From Candidatus Leptovillus gracilis (GTDB taxonomy: Bacteria > Chloroflexota > Anaerolineae > Promineifilales > Promineifilaceae): a DNA stretch of 64,000 nt. Positions 1-8,230 of this stretch are shown piece by piece. The first letter of the stretch is position 1. Each line of letters opens with the position of its first letter. The translations under genes and the position numbers were made by a program. The stretch covers positions 372,001-436,000 of the forward strand of contig JADJXA010000004.1 in NCBI GenBank assembly GCA_016716065.1, given 5' to 3'. The notes beneath the pieces were generated by a model, which worked only from the letters and a program-made list of their open reading frames with translations, did not search any database and was not told the DNA's origin.

Positions 1-623
1 TCTTTAAGTTTGCCCCACTCTTTGCGTAAAACGTAGATCATCGCCAGCGACATCAGCCATTGCAGTTCGCAATCGGGGCGGGCAGCCAATTCCTCGTAAA
101 CCAACAGCGCCTTGTCATCTGTGCGGCGCTGTTTGACATATTCATTCGCCAGTTCCACCAGGTAAATATCCCGCTGACGGCGCATGGTGGCCGATTGGTC
201 AGCGCGGCTGCGGTTGGCAAGAATGCCCCGGCTGATCCGGCCCACCGTTTCGATCAGTTGGTCAGAGGTAAACGGCTTGGTCAGGTAGCCGCGCGCGCCG
301 ACGGCCATGGCCTCCAACAACGTTTCCGGGTCGCGTTCGGCCGAAATGACAATACAGGCCATTTCCGGCCGTTCGGCCAGCATCACCTCGATGGCCCGCA
401 GGCCGTTCATGTGCGGCATGTTGACGTCCATAAGGGCCATGTCTGGTTTGTGTTGGCGGGCTAATTCCACGGCTTCACGGCCGTTTTTGGCAATCGCCAC
501 AATCTCAACGTTAGGGATCAGCGTCAACATCAGGCGCGTGCTGCGACGGGTTTCGGTGACATCATCGGCGACCAAAACACGTAATCGCTGCGGTTGATGA
601 GACGATAGGGTCTGGTCCGACAT
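1..623 (-). CDS. Response regulator, REC domain plus helical C-terminus (3' end outside window)
   Basis: The reading frame enters from the left edge and its N-terminus is the ATG at 621-623. Residues ~13-130 form a CheY-like receiver: acidic pair AD-D at 20-21, phospho-acceptor D66 in MALMDVNMP, a conserved S/A position (VISAE) and K in LTKPF. After the receiver comes a charged helical stretch (MRRQRDIYLVELANEYV) that resembles no DNA-binding domain in the visible part, so this may be a single-domain or adaptor-type regulator rather than a transcription factor. The C-terminus is cut off at base 1. A TATAAT lies about 85 bases upstream. No partner kinase is visible next to it. The receiver call is firm; the output is unknown. 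Confidence 0.85.
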   Translation of the reverse strand, partial: MSDQTLSSHQPQRLRVLVADDVTETRRSTRLMLTLIPNVEIVAIAKNGREAVELARQHKPDMALMDVNMPHMNGLRAIEVMLAERPEMACIVISAERDPETLLEAMAVGARGYLTKPFTSDQLIETVGRISRGILANRSRADQSATMRRQRDIYLVELANEYVKQRRTDDKALLVYEELAARPDCELQWLMSLAMIYVLRKEWGKLK

Positions 624-707
624 CTTTGGCAATCCTCAAACAGCGGCCTGGTACTGGCAAGCCACTGTGCTAATTCCAGGCTGGTTATTGTTGTAGTGGG
701 TATTCGT

Positions 708-713
708 ATTATA
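708..713 (-). promoter_or_regulatory. Candidate -10 box of the response regulator
   Basis: A perfect TATAAT on the minus strand, about 85 nt upstream of the ATG at 623. No good -35 hexamer stands 16-18 nt before it, so this is a weak call based on the -10 alone. Confidence 0.3.
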
Positions 714-757
714 CACAATGGCGAAGGGGTAGGGAAGCAAACAAATCCGCGGCTCCA

Positions 758-789
758 GTCCCCGGCATTTTTTAGGATATGCCGGGGAC
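758..789. terminator. GC-rich stem-loop downstream of dodecin
   Basis: Arms of 11-12 bp (GTCCCCGGCAT and its complement) enclose a ~10-nt A/T loop. It sits just past the dodecin stop codon on the minus strand. There is no clear U-tract after the stem, so it may be a 3'-end stabiliser or a weak terminator. Confidence 0.4.
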
Positions 790-810
790 CTGTGTAAGAT
801 TCAGAAACGG

Positions 811-1017
811 TTACTCGTTTTCAAACTTGAAGGACAGGGCAACCCGCGCCCGATATTCAACCACCTGACCTTCCTCCAGCCGCATGTCCAGTTTCACCAC
901 CTCGGCAACGCGCAGATCACGCAGGCTTTGATTGGCCCGGTCCACCACGCTTTTGGCGGCCTCTTCCCAGGAATTGGGGCTGGTTCCTACCAACTCGATA
1001 ATCTTGTACACACTCAT
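811..1017 (-). CDS. Dodecin, flavin-binding protein
   Basis: A 68-residue protein with the full length and pattern of the dodecin family: MSVYKIIELVGTSPNSWEEA at the N-terminus, a single amphipathic helix (AAKSVVDRANQSL) and a C-terminal beta strand pair (VEYRARVALSFKFENE). Dodecins form hollow dodecamers that bind flavins between stacked Trp residues and are thought to store or scavenge free flavin. The Trp is present at position 17 (SWEE). The start is supported by an AAGGAGG-type ribosome site 8-9 nt upstream. The gene stands alone between opposite-facing neighbours. Family assignment is very secure; the physiological role is inferred from the family. Confidence 0.93.
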   Translation of the reverse strand: MSVYKIIELVGTSPNSWEEAAKSVVDRANQSLRDLRVAEVVKLDMRLEEGQVVEYRARVALSFKFENE

Positions 1018-1229
1018 TGCAAAAAACCTCCTTCAATTGGCGGCGCATGGCTGGCATGTAAATGGCGGTGAGCAACTCTGGTAAATAAAGTGGAAAACTG
1101 TTATCAGGCTATCAGGAAATAGCGGCGTTGTCTAGTAGCAGTGTTCGATACCTGGTCCACTCCCCGTTCTGCTCAGTCTAATTTGTGTTATAGTTTATAC
1201 GGTGCAAGCGCACAGGAAAAGACATCCAC

Positions 1230-3470
1230 ATGACTACCCCCGCCGAACCGACTACCCTGGAAAAGATGCGCGGCCTGCGCTGGAGCATCTTTGGGGATTC
1301 TGCTAACTCCATTTTTGTCCAATTCACCTATTTTGGCTCTGTCTTCATCCTCTTCTTAGACGCGCTGGGTTTGGGCAAAGGGGAAATTGGCGTGCTGCTC
1401 TCCTTCTTCCCTTTTGCCGGACTCATCGCCCTTGTTGTTGCGCCGGCCGTCGCCCGCTTTGGCTACAAACGCACCTTCCTCACCTTTTGGTCGCTGCGTA
1501 CTGTCATCACCGCTTTTTTGCTGTTGACGCCTGGCGTGTTAGCAACCTTCGGTGAAGCAGTCACCGTCGTCTATGTCGGTCTGATTGTGGCCGGGTTTGC
1601 CCTCTGCCGCGCCATCGGCGAGACAGGCAAATATCCCTGGACGCAGGAATATGTGCCCAACCATGTGCGCGGCAAATTCTCCGCTTTGGATAACCTGTTT
1701 ACCACCATTGTGGGCATTTTGGCGGTGGTTACGGCCGGGTTGGTCATAGAACGTTCGGCCGATCTGACCGGCTTCATGCTGCTGATGGGCGCCGGCGTGC
1801 TGGCCGCTTTCCTGTCTGTGTGGGCTTATTCCTTCATCCCCGGCGGCGCGCCGATCCGCGGCGCCGGGCAGCAAAGCCACCGCGACCTGCGCGATGCCAT
1901 CACCGATCGCAGCTTTCGCAACTATCTGCTGGCAATTGCTCTGATGACCCTGGCAACCACGCCGATGACTTCGTTTTTGCCCCTGTTTATGCGCGAACAG
2001 GTGGGGCTGACCGATGGACAGGTGATTCTGCTGCAAAACGGCACGCTGCTGGGTACACTGGTTTCGGTATACGCCTGGGGCTGGGCGGCCGACCGCTACG
2101 GCAGCACGCCGGTGATGTTGTCTGGGGTGCTGATGCGCGTCTTTTTGCCGGTTTTCTGGCTGCTCATGCCCCATAACAGCCCGTTTAGTCTGCATATTGC
2201 TCTGGCGATTGCCGTTTTTCAGGGCGTCGCCAATATGGGCTGGGCCATAGGCTCGGCGCGGCTGCTGTTTGTCAGCATTGTGCCCCCGGCTAAAAAAAGC
2301 GACTACATGGCGCTGTATTATGCCTGGGTGGGCGTGGTCGGCGGCCTGAGCCAGCTTATTGGCGGTTGGCTGTTGGACTTTTCTCAGGACGTATCAGGCC
2401 AATTTCTTATCGTTGATCTGAACCCGTACACATTGTTGTTTGTCCTGGGCCTGACTTTGCCGCTGGCAAGCCTGTTGTTTTTCCGGGGGGTGCAGGCCGA
2501 CAGCACGGTGAGTATGGGCACGTTTGCCGGTTTTTTGCTGCGCGGTAATCCGTTTATGGCTGTTGAGTCTATGATCCGCTACCACATGGCGAAGGATGAA
2601 GAGGCGACGGTGCGTATGACGGAGCGGTTGGGGCAGGCGAAAAGCCTGCTCACCACGGAGGAGCTGCTGGAGTCGCTGGCTGATCCTCGTTTCTACGTGC
2701 GTTTTGAGGCGATTGTGGCGATTGGTCGTACCCGGCCAGACGAACAGCTCGTTGCGGCACTGACGGCCGTGCTGCGCAGCGCCGATCCGGCATTGGCAGT
2801 GATGGCCGCCTGGGCCTTAGGCCGAATGCACGATGAGCGGGCGCGGGAACCGCTGCTGCTGGCGCTGGATTCTGACTATCGTTCGATTCGCGCCCACAGC
2901 GCCCGCTCGTTGGGCACGCTGGGCGACGCTTCGGTGATCCCGATGTTGCTGGCGCGTCTGGCGGCAGAGCATGACCATGGGCTGCGTATCGCTTATGCGT
3001 CGGCGCTGGGGCAGCTGCAGGCGGCCGAGGCGGCGCCGCTGCTGACGCGGCTGCTGTATCAGGAGACGGATGAGATGCTGCGCCGGGAGTTGGCTCTGGC
3101 TTTGGCCCGGCTGATGGGCGAGGAGTATCATTTTGTCCAGTTGGCGCGGCAGGTGAAAGTGGAACCGGGCACTCTGTTGTCGCAGACGGTGACGGTGTTG
3201 GCGAGGAGGTGGGAGGGGGAGGGGAATACGGCCGTTACTCCCCACACCACCTATCTTACCGACTGCGCGCTGGCCCTCAGCCTGGGCGATCTGGCACAAG
3301 GCTTTGCCCTGCTGGGCCGTTTCCTGGCCGATTTGGCGGCCAGGGGGTTGGCCGAACCACAACAAACCATTTTGGCCGAATGCGCCGCCCGTCTGGCTGA
3401 GTTTGGCGACACCCGGCCAGAATACGCGCTGCTGGCGCTGCACGTTTTAACCTATTCGACTGTGCCATAG
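1230..3470 (+). CDS. Major facilitator transporter with C-terminal HEAT-repeat extension
   Basis: A 746-residue protein. Residues ~15-430 are an MFS transporter with about 12 hydrophobic helices. It has an MFS-type loop (ARFGYKRTF) between helices 2 and 3 and a second copy (WAADRYGSTPVM) in the C-terminal half. Residues ~450-640 leave the membrane and carry tandem HEAT/PBS-lyase-like repeats (DPRFYVRFEAIVAIGRTR, DPALAVMAAWALGRMHDERA, YRSIRAHSARSLGTLGDASV, DHGLRIAYASALGQLQAAEA). A final alpha-helical tail follows. HEAT repeats usually mediate protein contacts, so the tail may be a cytoplasmic docking or regulatory arm. Normal MFS carriers end near 400-450 residues, so the ~300-residue tail is unusual. 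Substrate unknown. Confidence 0.85.
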   Translation: MTTPAEPTTLEKMRGLRWSIFGDSANSIFVQFTYFGSVFILFLDALGLGKGEIGVLLSFFPFAGLIALVVAPAVARFGYKRTFLTFWSLRTVITAFLLLTPGVLATFGEAVTVVYVGLIVAGFALCRAIGETGKYPWTQEYVPNHVRGKFSALDNLFTTIVGILAVVTAGLVIERSADLTGFMLLMGAGVLAAFLSVWAYSFIPGGAPIRGAGQQSHRDLRDAITDRSFRNYLLAIALMTLATTPMTSFLPLFMREQVGLTDGQVILLQNGTLLGTLVSVYAWGWAADRYGSTPVMLSGVLMRVFLPVFWLLMPHNSPFSLHIALAIAVFQGVANMGWAIGSARLLFVSIVPPAKKSDYMALYYAWVGVVGGLSQLIGGWLLDFSQDVSGQFLIVDLNPYTLLFVLGLTLPLASLLFFRGVQADSTVSMGTFAGFLLRGNPFMAVESMIRYHMAKDEEATVRMTERLGQAKSLLTTEELLESLADPRFYVRFEAIVAIGRTRPDEQLVAALTAVLRSADPALAVMAAWALGRMHDERAREPLLLALDSDYRSIRAHSARSLGTLGDASVIPMLLARLAAEHDHGLRIAYASALGQLQAAEAAPLLTRLLYQETDEMLRRELALALARLMGEEYHFVQLARQVKVEPGTLLSQTVTVLARRWEGEGNTAVTPHTTYLTDCALALSLGDLAQGFALLGRFLADLAARGLAEPQQTILAECAARLAEFGDTRPEYALLALHVLTYSTVP

Positions 3471-3580
3471 TTGCCCAGATTCATGCCTTGAAATTGAAAA
3501 CCGTCCACGCCTGCTTTCGTTTATAATGTGATCATCTCGTTTGGTTGTTTTGTCTGTTGGTCTTATGCGGAGGTGGGGTC

Positions 3581-3949
3581 ATGACGTTCAGAAACGATGA
3601 AACAATAGATTGTGCGCGTTGTGGACGGCCGTTCTTCTACAGCTACGAGAGACAGCGCGCGGCAAGTTACAAACGGCGCAGTCCGCCCAGATATTGCCGT
3701 GAGTGTTGGGCTGTCATCAGCAATGAGCGGCGCTCCAGTCAAGCCGACCATCCCACGCCGCCCATACCAGATTGGCCGCCGCCGCTTGCGCCAGCCGTCC
3801 AGTCAGAGCGCCAACCAGAACGGCCGTTGCCAGAAGTACGGCCGTCTGCCCCCAAACCCTCGCTGATCAAATTCGATCTGGCCCTGATTGTTCTGGCGCT
3901 TCTGGCTTGCGTGGTAGCCTGGTCCCTTCTGCAATTGTTGATGGGTTGA
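3581..3949 (+). CDS. Zinc-ribbon protein with C-terminal membrane anchor
   Basis: About 122 residues. The N-terminal half holds a CxxC...CxxC knuckle pair (CARCGRPFFYS and PPRYCRECWAV, roughly residues 10-45), a likely structural zinc ribbon. A Pro-rich linker (~55-95) follows and the protein ends in one hydrophobic helix (LALIVLALLACVVAWSLLQLL), giving a tail-anchored layout. The start ATG at 3581 has a strong GGAGGTGGGG ribosome site; an ATG 36 nt further upstream has none. Function unknown. It converges on the uracil-permease gene, with a stem-loop between them. Confidence 0.6.
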   Translation: MTFRNDETIDCARCGRPFFYSYERQRAASYKRRSPPRYCRECWAVISNERRSSQADHPTPPIPDWPPPLAPAVQSERQPERPLPEVRPSAPKPSLIKFDLALIVLALLACVVAWSLLQLLMG

Positions 3950-3953
3950 GGGT

Positions 3954-3997
3954 GCAGCGGGTGCGGAGTTTCTCCAGAGAAGTTCCGCGCCCGCTGC
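3954..3997. terminator. Stem-loop between convergent genes
   Basis: A long GC-rich hairpin: GCAGCGGG-T-GCGGA pairs with TCCGCGCCCGCTGC around a ~16-nt loop. It sits between two converging genes, where a bidirectional terminator is expected. No long U-tract follows on either strand. Confidence 0.5.
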
Positions 3998-4014
3998 GTT
4001 TGCCATAAATGTCT

Positions 4015-5403
4015 CTATGCTTCGTTGATGTTGTCCCGTTCCTTCACGCCAAAGCGCGCTGGCGGCAGCACCAGGAAGACCAGATTCAGCAAGATGCCGA
4101 TCAGCGCGGCGAACACAATGGCCGGGATGCCGTTGGGGAACAGCACCGGCACGTTGAACGGGAAGATGCCATTCGGCAGCGCCAGGTTGCCGCCAATGCC
4201 GGTGATAAGGATGATGGCCCCCACCGCTAACTGGCGCGGCTCGAACAGATTTACCTTTTCCGATTGGATGAGGGCCACGCCCTGCATCCCAATGACGCCG
4301 AAGAGGTAGATGGACAGGCCGCCGGTAACGGCCGTTGGCAATGTATTCACCACCGCCGCCAGCTTGCCCACAAAACCCAGCACAATGGCAATGCCGGCCG
4401 CCACCATCAGCACCGGCACCGAATAATTGCGCGTAATCGCCATCAGGCTGTTGTTCTCGCCGTAATTGGTCCCGGCGCAGCCGCCCAACATGCCCACCAC
4501 CAGGTCGTCGCAGCCGTCGGCCACCAGATTCAGGCCGATGAGGTTCTTAATTTTCAGCGGCGCGCGTCCCAGTTCCTTTGCCAGTTGGTCAATGTATAGG
4601 CTCATCTGGTACAGGTGGGCCGTGCTTTCCGGGATGGTGGCGATGGCGATGAGGGCGATGCTAACCACCGCGCCCCAGGCGCGTGGGTCTGTGAAGGCGG
4701 GCAGGGTGATGGCCGGTACGCGCAGCCAGGGGGCCGCGCCCACGGCCGTAAAGTCCACCAACCCCAACGCCGTCGCCACCACGTAGCCAGCCACCGCGCC
4801 CAACAAAATCGGCAGCATTCCCAGCAGGCCGCGCCCCTGCAAATAGACCGAAAACAACACGGTGGCAATCAGGGTGATGAAGGCCACGCCCCAATGCGCC
4901 TCGGCCATGTTCAGCGCCGCGCCGGCCAGGGCGATGCCAATCACAATCGCCACGCTGCCGGTGATGACCGGCGGCAGCACTTTGTCCAGCGCCGCCTTGC
5001 CCACACGCATAATCAGCAGACCGATGAGAATTTCCAAAACGGCCGTGCCCAAAATCCCCACCTGCACCAACTGCACCCCTTCCGGACAGTATACTGTGGC
5101 CGGGTCGTTAAAACATTCTGGCACAAACTGGCTCATCACCGTAATCACCACCGTGATATAGCTAAAGCTGGAGCCATAATACATGGGGATGCGCCGCCGC
5201 GTCACCAGCAGGGCGACGATTGTGCCCAACCCACCGGCCAACAGTGTCACGCCTACGTCGAACTTGGTCAAAATCGCCACCAACACCGTCGCCGGGAACA
5301 TCGTCAGCACCTGCTGAAAACCCAGGCTCAACATCGAGCCAATGGGCGGCGTGTCGCCTGGCATGTAGCCAAACACCTCTTTTTTCTTCGTCAAACTTGC
5401 CAT
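4015..5403 (-). CDS. Uracil/xanthine permease family transporter (NCS2, UraA-like)
   Basis: A 462-residue, very hydrophobic protein with the NCS2 fold. The two substrate-binding segments of the UraA type are visible: IATIPESTAHL (Glu equivalent to UraA E241) and GGCAGTNYGENNSLMAITR (Glu equivalent to E290). The TNYGEN form resembles uracil rather than xanthine permeases, so nucleobase:H+ symport with a preference for uracil is likely but not proven. The start is ATG at 5401-5403, placed by AGGAGAGGATC just upstream; an ATG 93 nt further upstream falls inside a terminator hairpin and is rejected. The gene sits behind a long leader with two terminators, which implies attenuation control. Confidence 0.85.
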   Translation of the reverse strand: MASLTKKKEVFGYMPGDTPPIGSMLSLGFQQVLTMFPATVLVAILTKFDVGVTLLAGGLGTIVALLVTRRRIPMYYGSSFSYITVVITVMSQFVPECFNDPATVYCPEGVQLVQVGILGTAVLEILIGLLIMRVGKAALDKVLPPVITGSVAIVIGIALAGAALNMAEAHWGVAFITLIATVLFSVYLQGRGLLGMLPILLGAVAGYVVATALGLVDFTAVGAAPWLRVPAITLPAFTDPRAWGAVVSIALIAIATIPESTAHLYQMSLYIDQLAKELGRAPLKIKNLIGLNLVADGCDDLVVGMLGGCAGTNYGENNSLMAITRNYSVPVLMVAAGIAIVLGFVGKLAAVVNTLPTAVTGGLSIYLFGVIGMQGVALIQSEKVNLFEPRQLAVGAIILITGIGGNLALPNGIFPFNVPVLFPNGIPAIVFAALIGILLNLVFLVLPPARFGVKERDNINEA

Positions 5404-5474
5404 GATCCTCTCCTTGTGAATTGTGAATAGTGAGTTGTGAGTTGTGAAGGGGTTGGCTGGCGGACCGCAGACAT

Positions 5475-5509
5475 AAAAAAAGGACTTTTCGTCCATGACG
5501 AAAAGTCCT
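5475..5509 (-). terminator. Second intrinsic terminator in the permease leader
   Basis: A perfect 13-bp stem (AGGACTTTTCGTC with its complement) and a three-base loop, followed on the minus strand by seven U. It lies only ~70 nt before the permease start, where readthrough must be regulated for expression. Confidence 0.8.
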
Positions 5510-5546
5510 TGATTGTTGGGTTACGGCCGTTTCCGGCTCTTTAAGC

Positions 5547-5572
5547 ATAAAAAACGGGCAATTCACTGCCCG
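5547..5572 (-). terminator. First intrinsic terminator in the permease leader
   Basis: A stem of CGGGCA/TGCCCG with a 6-nt loop followed by six U on the minus strand. Short but canonical. Its 5' arm and loop (GGGCAGTG) can alternatively pair with the CACTG arm of the 5'-most hairpin. Confidence 0.65.
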
Positions 5573-5647
5573 CGTACTGCTTTCGTATTCGCCGCGGCCC
5601 GCTTTTGACCGCCCCAGGTTCTCAGTGTTGTTACTCACTGAGATGCT

Positions 5648-5676
5648 ATTATATGGGTGGCCCAACGATTCACCAA
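5648..5676 (-). promoter_or_regulatory. Sigma-70-type promoter of the permease leader
   Basis: TTGGTG, 17 nt, then a perfect TATAAT on the minus strand. The start site would fall near 5641, exactly at the base of the first leader hairpin, which supports a regulated leader rather than readthrough from dhaM. Confidence 0.6.
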
Positions 5677-5734
5677 CAAGCAAATGTGCCCAAATTTTTG
5701 CCCGTTGGTTTGGGCGAGCAGCGCTCGTCAATCG

Positions 5735-8215
5735 TCAATCGCCGCTCTCTTGCAAAAACGCGGCTACCGCTGCGGCCGATTCCAGTTGCAGCGCTTTCTC
5801 TGCCAGCCGTTTGGCGTCGAATTCGGTGCTGCGGCGGACGGCCGCTTTGACGACCGGGATAGCCGGGGCGCTCATGGACAGTTCGTCCAGACCCAGGCCG
5901 ATCAACAGCGGCGTCGCCTGGGCGTTGCCGGCCAGCTCACCGCACATACCCACCCAAATGTTGGCCGCGTGGCCGGCGTCCACCGTCAGCTTAATCATGC
6001 GCAGCACGGCCGGTTGCAGCGCCTGGGCCAGCCCGGCCACACGGGCATTCCCCCGGTCGGCGGCCATCACATACTGCGTCAGGTCGTTGGTTCCGATGGA
6101 GAAAAAGTCGGCTTCTTTTGCCAGTTGGTCGGCAATAGCCACAGCCGAGGGCACCTCGATCATAATGCCCACCTGGATGTTTTTGTCGAAGGGGGCTTTT
6201 TCTGCTTTTAGTTCGGCCTTTACTTCGGCCACCAGCGCTTTGGCGGCCTGCAATTCCGACAATGCGCCGACCATCGGGAACATAATTCTAATCTTGTGCC
6301 GGTAACTGGCGCGTAAGATGGCGCGGAGTTGGGGTTTAAAGACGGCCGTCTGATCCAAACAAAACCGTATGCCCCGCCAGCCCAGGAACGGGTTCTCTTC
6401 CTTGCCCTGGTCTATGTAGGGTAGGGGTTTGTCGCCGCCTACGTCCAGGGTGCGAATGATAACCGGTTTGTCGCCCAGCGCCGCCGCCGCCTGTGTGTAG
6501 GCCACAAACTGCTCCTCTTCCGTTGGCGCTTCTGTCCGCCCCATGAAGAGAAACTCCGTGCGGAACAAGCCCACGCCTTCCGCGCCATACTCCAGGGCGA
6601 TGGCCGCGTCGTTGGGGCCGCCGATGTTGGCCGCCACCTCAATATACTTTTTGTCTTTGGTGACGGCGCGTTGTTGGGCGCTGCTTTTCACTTGTCGCTG
6701 CGCCGTCAGCCAGTCGAATCGCTGTCTGGCTAATTCAGTTAGCTGCTTGTCGTCCGGTTCAACCCACAGACGGCCGTGCTGCCCATCCAGGGCCACCGTC
6801 TGGCCGTCGGACAACGTTTCCAACTGCGCGCCGATGCCCACAATAGCCGGAATGCCCAAAGCGCGGGCCAAAATCGCGCTGTGGGCCGTCGCGCCGCCCA
6901 GTTCAGTGCAAATGCCCAGAACTTGCTTGGGGTCTAGCATGGCCGTATCACTTGGCGTCAGGTCGGCGGCGATGAGGATGGACGGTCGTTTAAAATTCAA
7001 TGACGGCCGTTCAAATGCCATCAACTGCCCCAATACGCGCTGCCCAACGTCTTCCACGTCGGTGGCCCGCGCCTGCATATACGCATCTTCCAGCGCCCGG
7101 TAACGGCCGGCCGTCTCGCTGATCGTTTGCTGCCAGGCAGCTTCGGCGTTGATTTTTTGCCGATTAATGCGCGTCTGGGCGGCGTCTAGCACGTCCGGGT
7201 CATCCAAGAAGAGCAGATGGGCTTCAAAAATGGCCGCTTCACCAGCCCCCACCTGAACGACGGCTTGTTTATGAAGCTGCTGGATTTCTTGACGGGCGGT
7301 CTGCACGGCCGTTGTTAACCGCGCCCATTCGGTGATGGCATCCTCGATTTTTCGCGTGGTCACTTCTGGCAGGCGCGGGCGGTATTGCACCACCGGCCCA
7401 ATGGCGATGCCCGGTGAAGCGGGAATGCCCACCCATTCGCCGGCGGTGGCCACCGGCGCCAGAACGGGTGTGGCCGGCGGGGCGGTTTCCGCGCCAGTAT
7501 CGCCAAAATTGTCATCGGCCAGGGACTGAATGGCGGCCAGGGCAGCCGCGGCATCTGGCCCGGCTGCGGCGACGACAATCGTATCTCCCTGGCGCGCGCC
7601 GAGAGTTGCCACCTGATTGAAGCTTTTGGCGTTGGCGGTTTGTTGACCACGCCGGATTTGCAGGTTGGCCTGGAAGCGGTTGGCAGTGGCGACGAAGCGG
7701 GCGGCCGGGCGGGCGTGCAGCCCCAACTTATTGGGCACAACCAGGGTGATGGTTTGGGCGTCGTCGTCGGGTAACGTGGATACGGCCGTTGTCACCGGCG
7801 CATCTAAATGGCTCAACTGCTGCTGCTTCACGGTCAGCGCGTCTTGCGCCTCTTGCATCACCTGGCTGGCGGACGCGCCAATGGAAGCCTGCACGGCGGC
7901 GGCCAGGGCGCCCTCCACCAGGGGGGCCGGGGAGAGATAAATATGCGGCTGTTGGTCTGGTGAGAGGAGTTCGACGGCCGTTTCCGTACTCAACAACGCG
8001 CTGCCCAAATCCATCAAAACGACCACCCCATCCTCAGAATAAACCGACTCGATGGCCGCCATCACTTTGATGGGGTCTGTGCCGATGGGGTGGGCGGGGT
8101 CGTCAATGCCCCCGGCAGTGGCAATTGCCACCTGCCCCTGCACCATTTGCAGGGCCAGTTCGCGGACGCCCGCGGCCAAAGCAGCGCTGTGTGATACGAT
8201 GACTATGCTAACCAT
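5735..8215 (-). CDS. dhaM: Dihydroxyacetone kinase phosphotransfer subunit DhaM: EIIA-HPr-complete EI fusion
   Basis: An 826-residue three-part phosphorelay. Residues 1-~135 are the DhaM EIIA domain with the phospho-acceptor H9 in VIVSHSAAL. Residues ~155-238 are HPr with H167 in KLGLHARPAA. Residues ~262-820 are enzyme I with H445 in GGATAHSAILA, the LFRTEFLFMGR segment and the C-terminal GMCGELAGN active-site loop. The family moves phosphate from PEP through EI and HPr to EIIA and then to the ADP held in DhaL, powering DHA phosphorylation on DhaK. Many DhaM proteins carry only a fragment of EI; here the PEP-binding half is present, so the protein could work without any other PTS component. 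It follows the methyltransferase gene by 15 nt with a GAGG ribosome site. dhaL and dhaK are ~7-9 kb away on the same strand. Confidence 0.95.
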   Translation of the reverse strand: MVSIVIVSHSAALAAGVRELALQMVQGQVAIATAGGIDDPAHPIGTDPIKVMAAIESVYSEDGVVVLMDLGSALLSTETAVELLSPDQQPHIYLSPAPLVEGALAAAVQASIGASASQVMQEAQDALTVKQQQLSHLDAPVTTAVSTLPDDDAQTITLVVPNKLGLHARPAARFVATANRFQANLQIRRGQQTANAKSFNQVATLGARQGDTIVVAAAGPDAAAALAAIQSLADDNFGDTGAETAPPATPVLAPVATAGEWVGIPASPGIAIGPVVQYRPRLPEVTTRKIEDAITEWARLTTAVQTARQEIQQLHKQAVVQVGAGEAAIFEAHLLFLDDPDVLDAAQTRINRQKINAEAAWQQTISETAGRYRALEDAYMQARATDVEDVGQRVLGQLMAFERPSLNFKRPSILIAADLTPSDTAMLDPKQVLGICTELGGATAHSAILARALGIPAIVGIGAQLETLSDGQTVALDGQHGRLWVEPDDKQLTELARQRFDWLTAQRQVKSSAQQRAVTKDKKYIEVAANIGGPNDAAIALEYGAEGVGLFRTEFLFMGRTEAPTEEEQFVAYTQAAAALGDKPVIIRTLDVGGDKPLPYIDQGKEENPFLGWRGIRFCLDQTAVFKPQLRAILRASYRHKIRIMFPMVGALSELQAAKALVAEVKAELKAEKAPFDKNIQVGIMIEVPSAVAIADQLAKEADFFSIGTNDLTQYVMAADRGNARVAGLAQALQPAVLRMIKLTVDAGHAANIWVGMCGELAGNAQATPLLIGLGLDELSMSAPAIPVVKAAVRRSTEFDAKRLAEKALQLESAAAVAAFLQESGD

Positions 8216-8230
8216 GAAGCCTCAATTTGA

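Larger units (their letters stand above)
5404..5642 (-). promoter_or_regulatory. Structured 5' leader of the uracil permease (candidate riboswitch/attenuator)
   Basis: From a predicted start site near 5641 the transcript would begin at once with a 7-bp hairpin (CTCAGTG/CACTGAG, 8-nt loop, 5621-5642). Next come ~45 nt of G/C-rich sequence, a first terminator (5547-5572) and a second (5475-5509), before the coding start at 5403. The CACTG arm of the first hairpin can also pair with CAGTG inside the first terminator, which would be mutually exclusive. I do not recognise a known riboswitch core or a PyrR-binding consensus. The last ~40 nt hold the TTGTGAATTGTGAA-type word repeat seen at other loci. 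Confidence 0.55.

Noticed and set aside
4015..5496. Earlier start for the uracil permease at 5496
   Set aside because: That ATG lies inside a terminator hairpin and its added residues have no family match; the ATG at 5403 has a good ribosome site.
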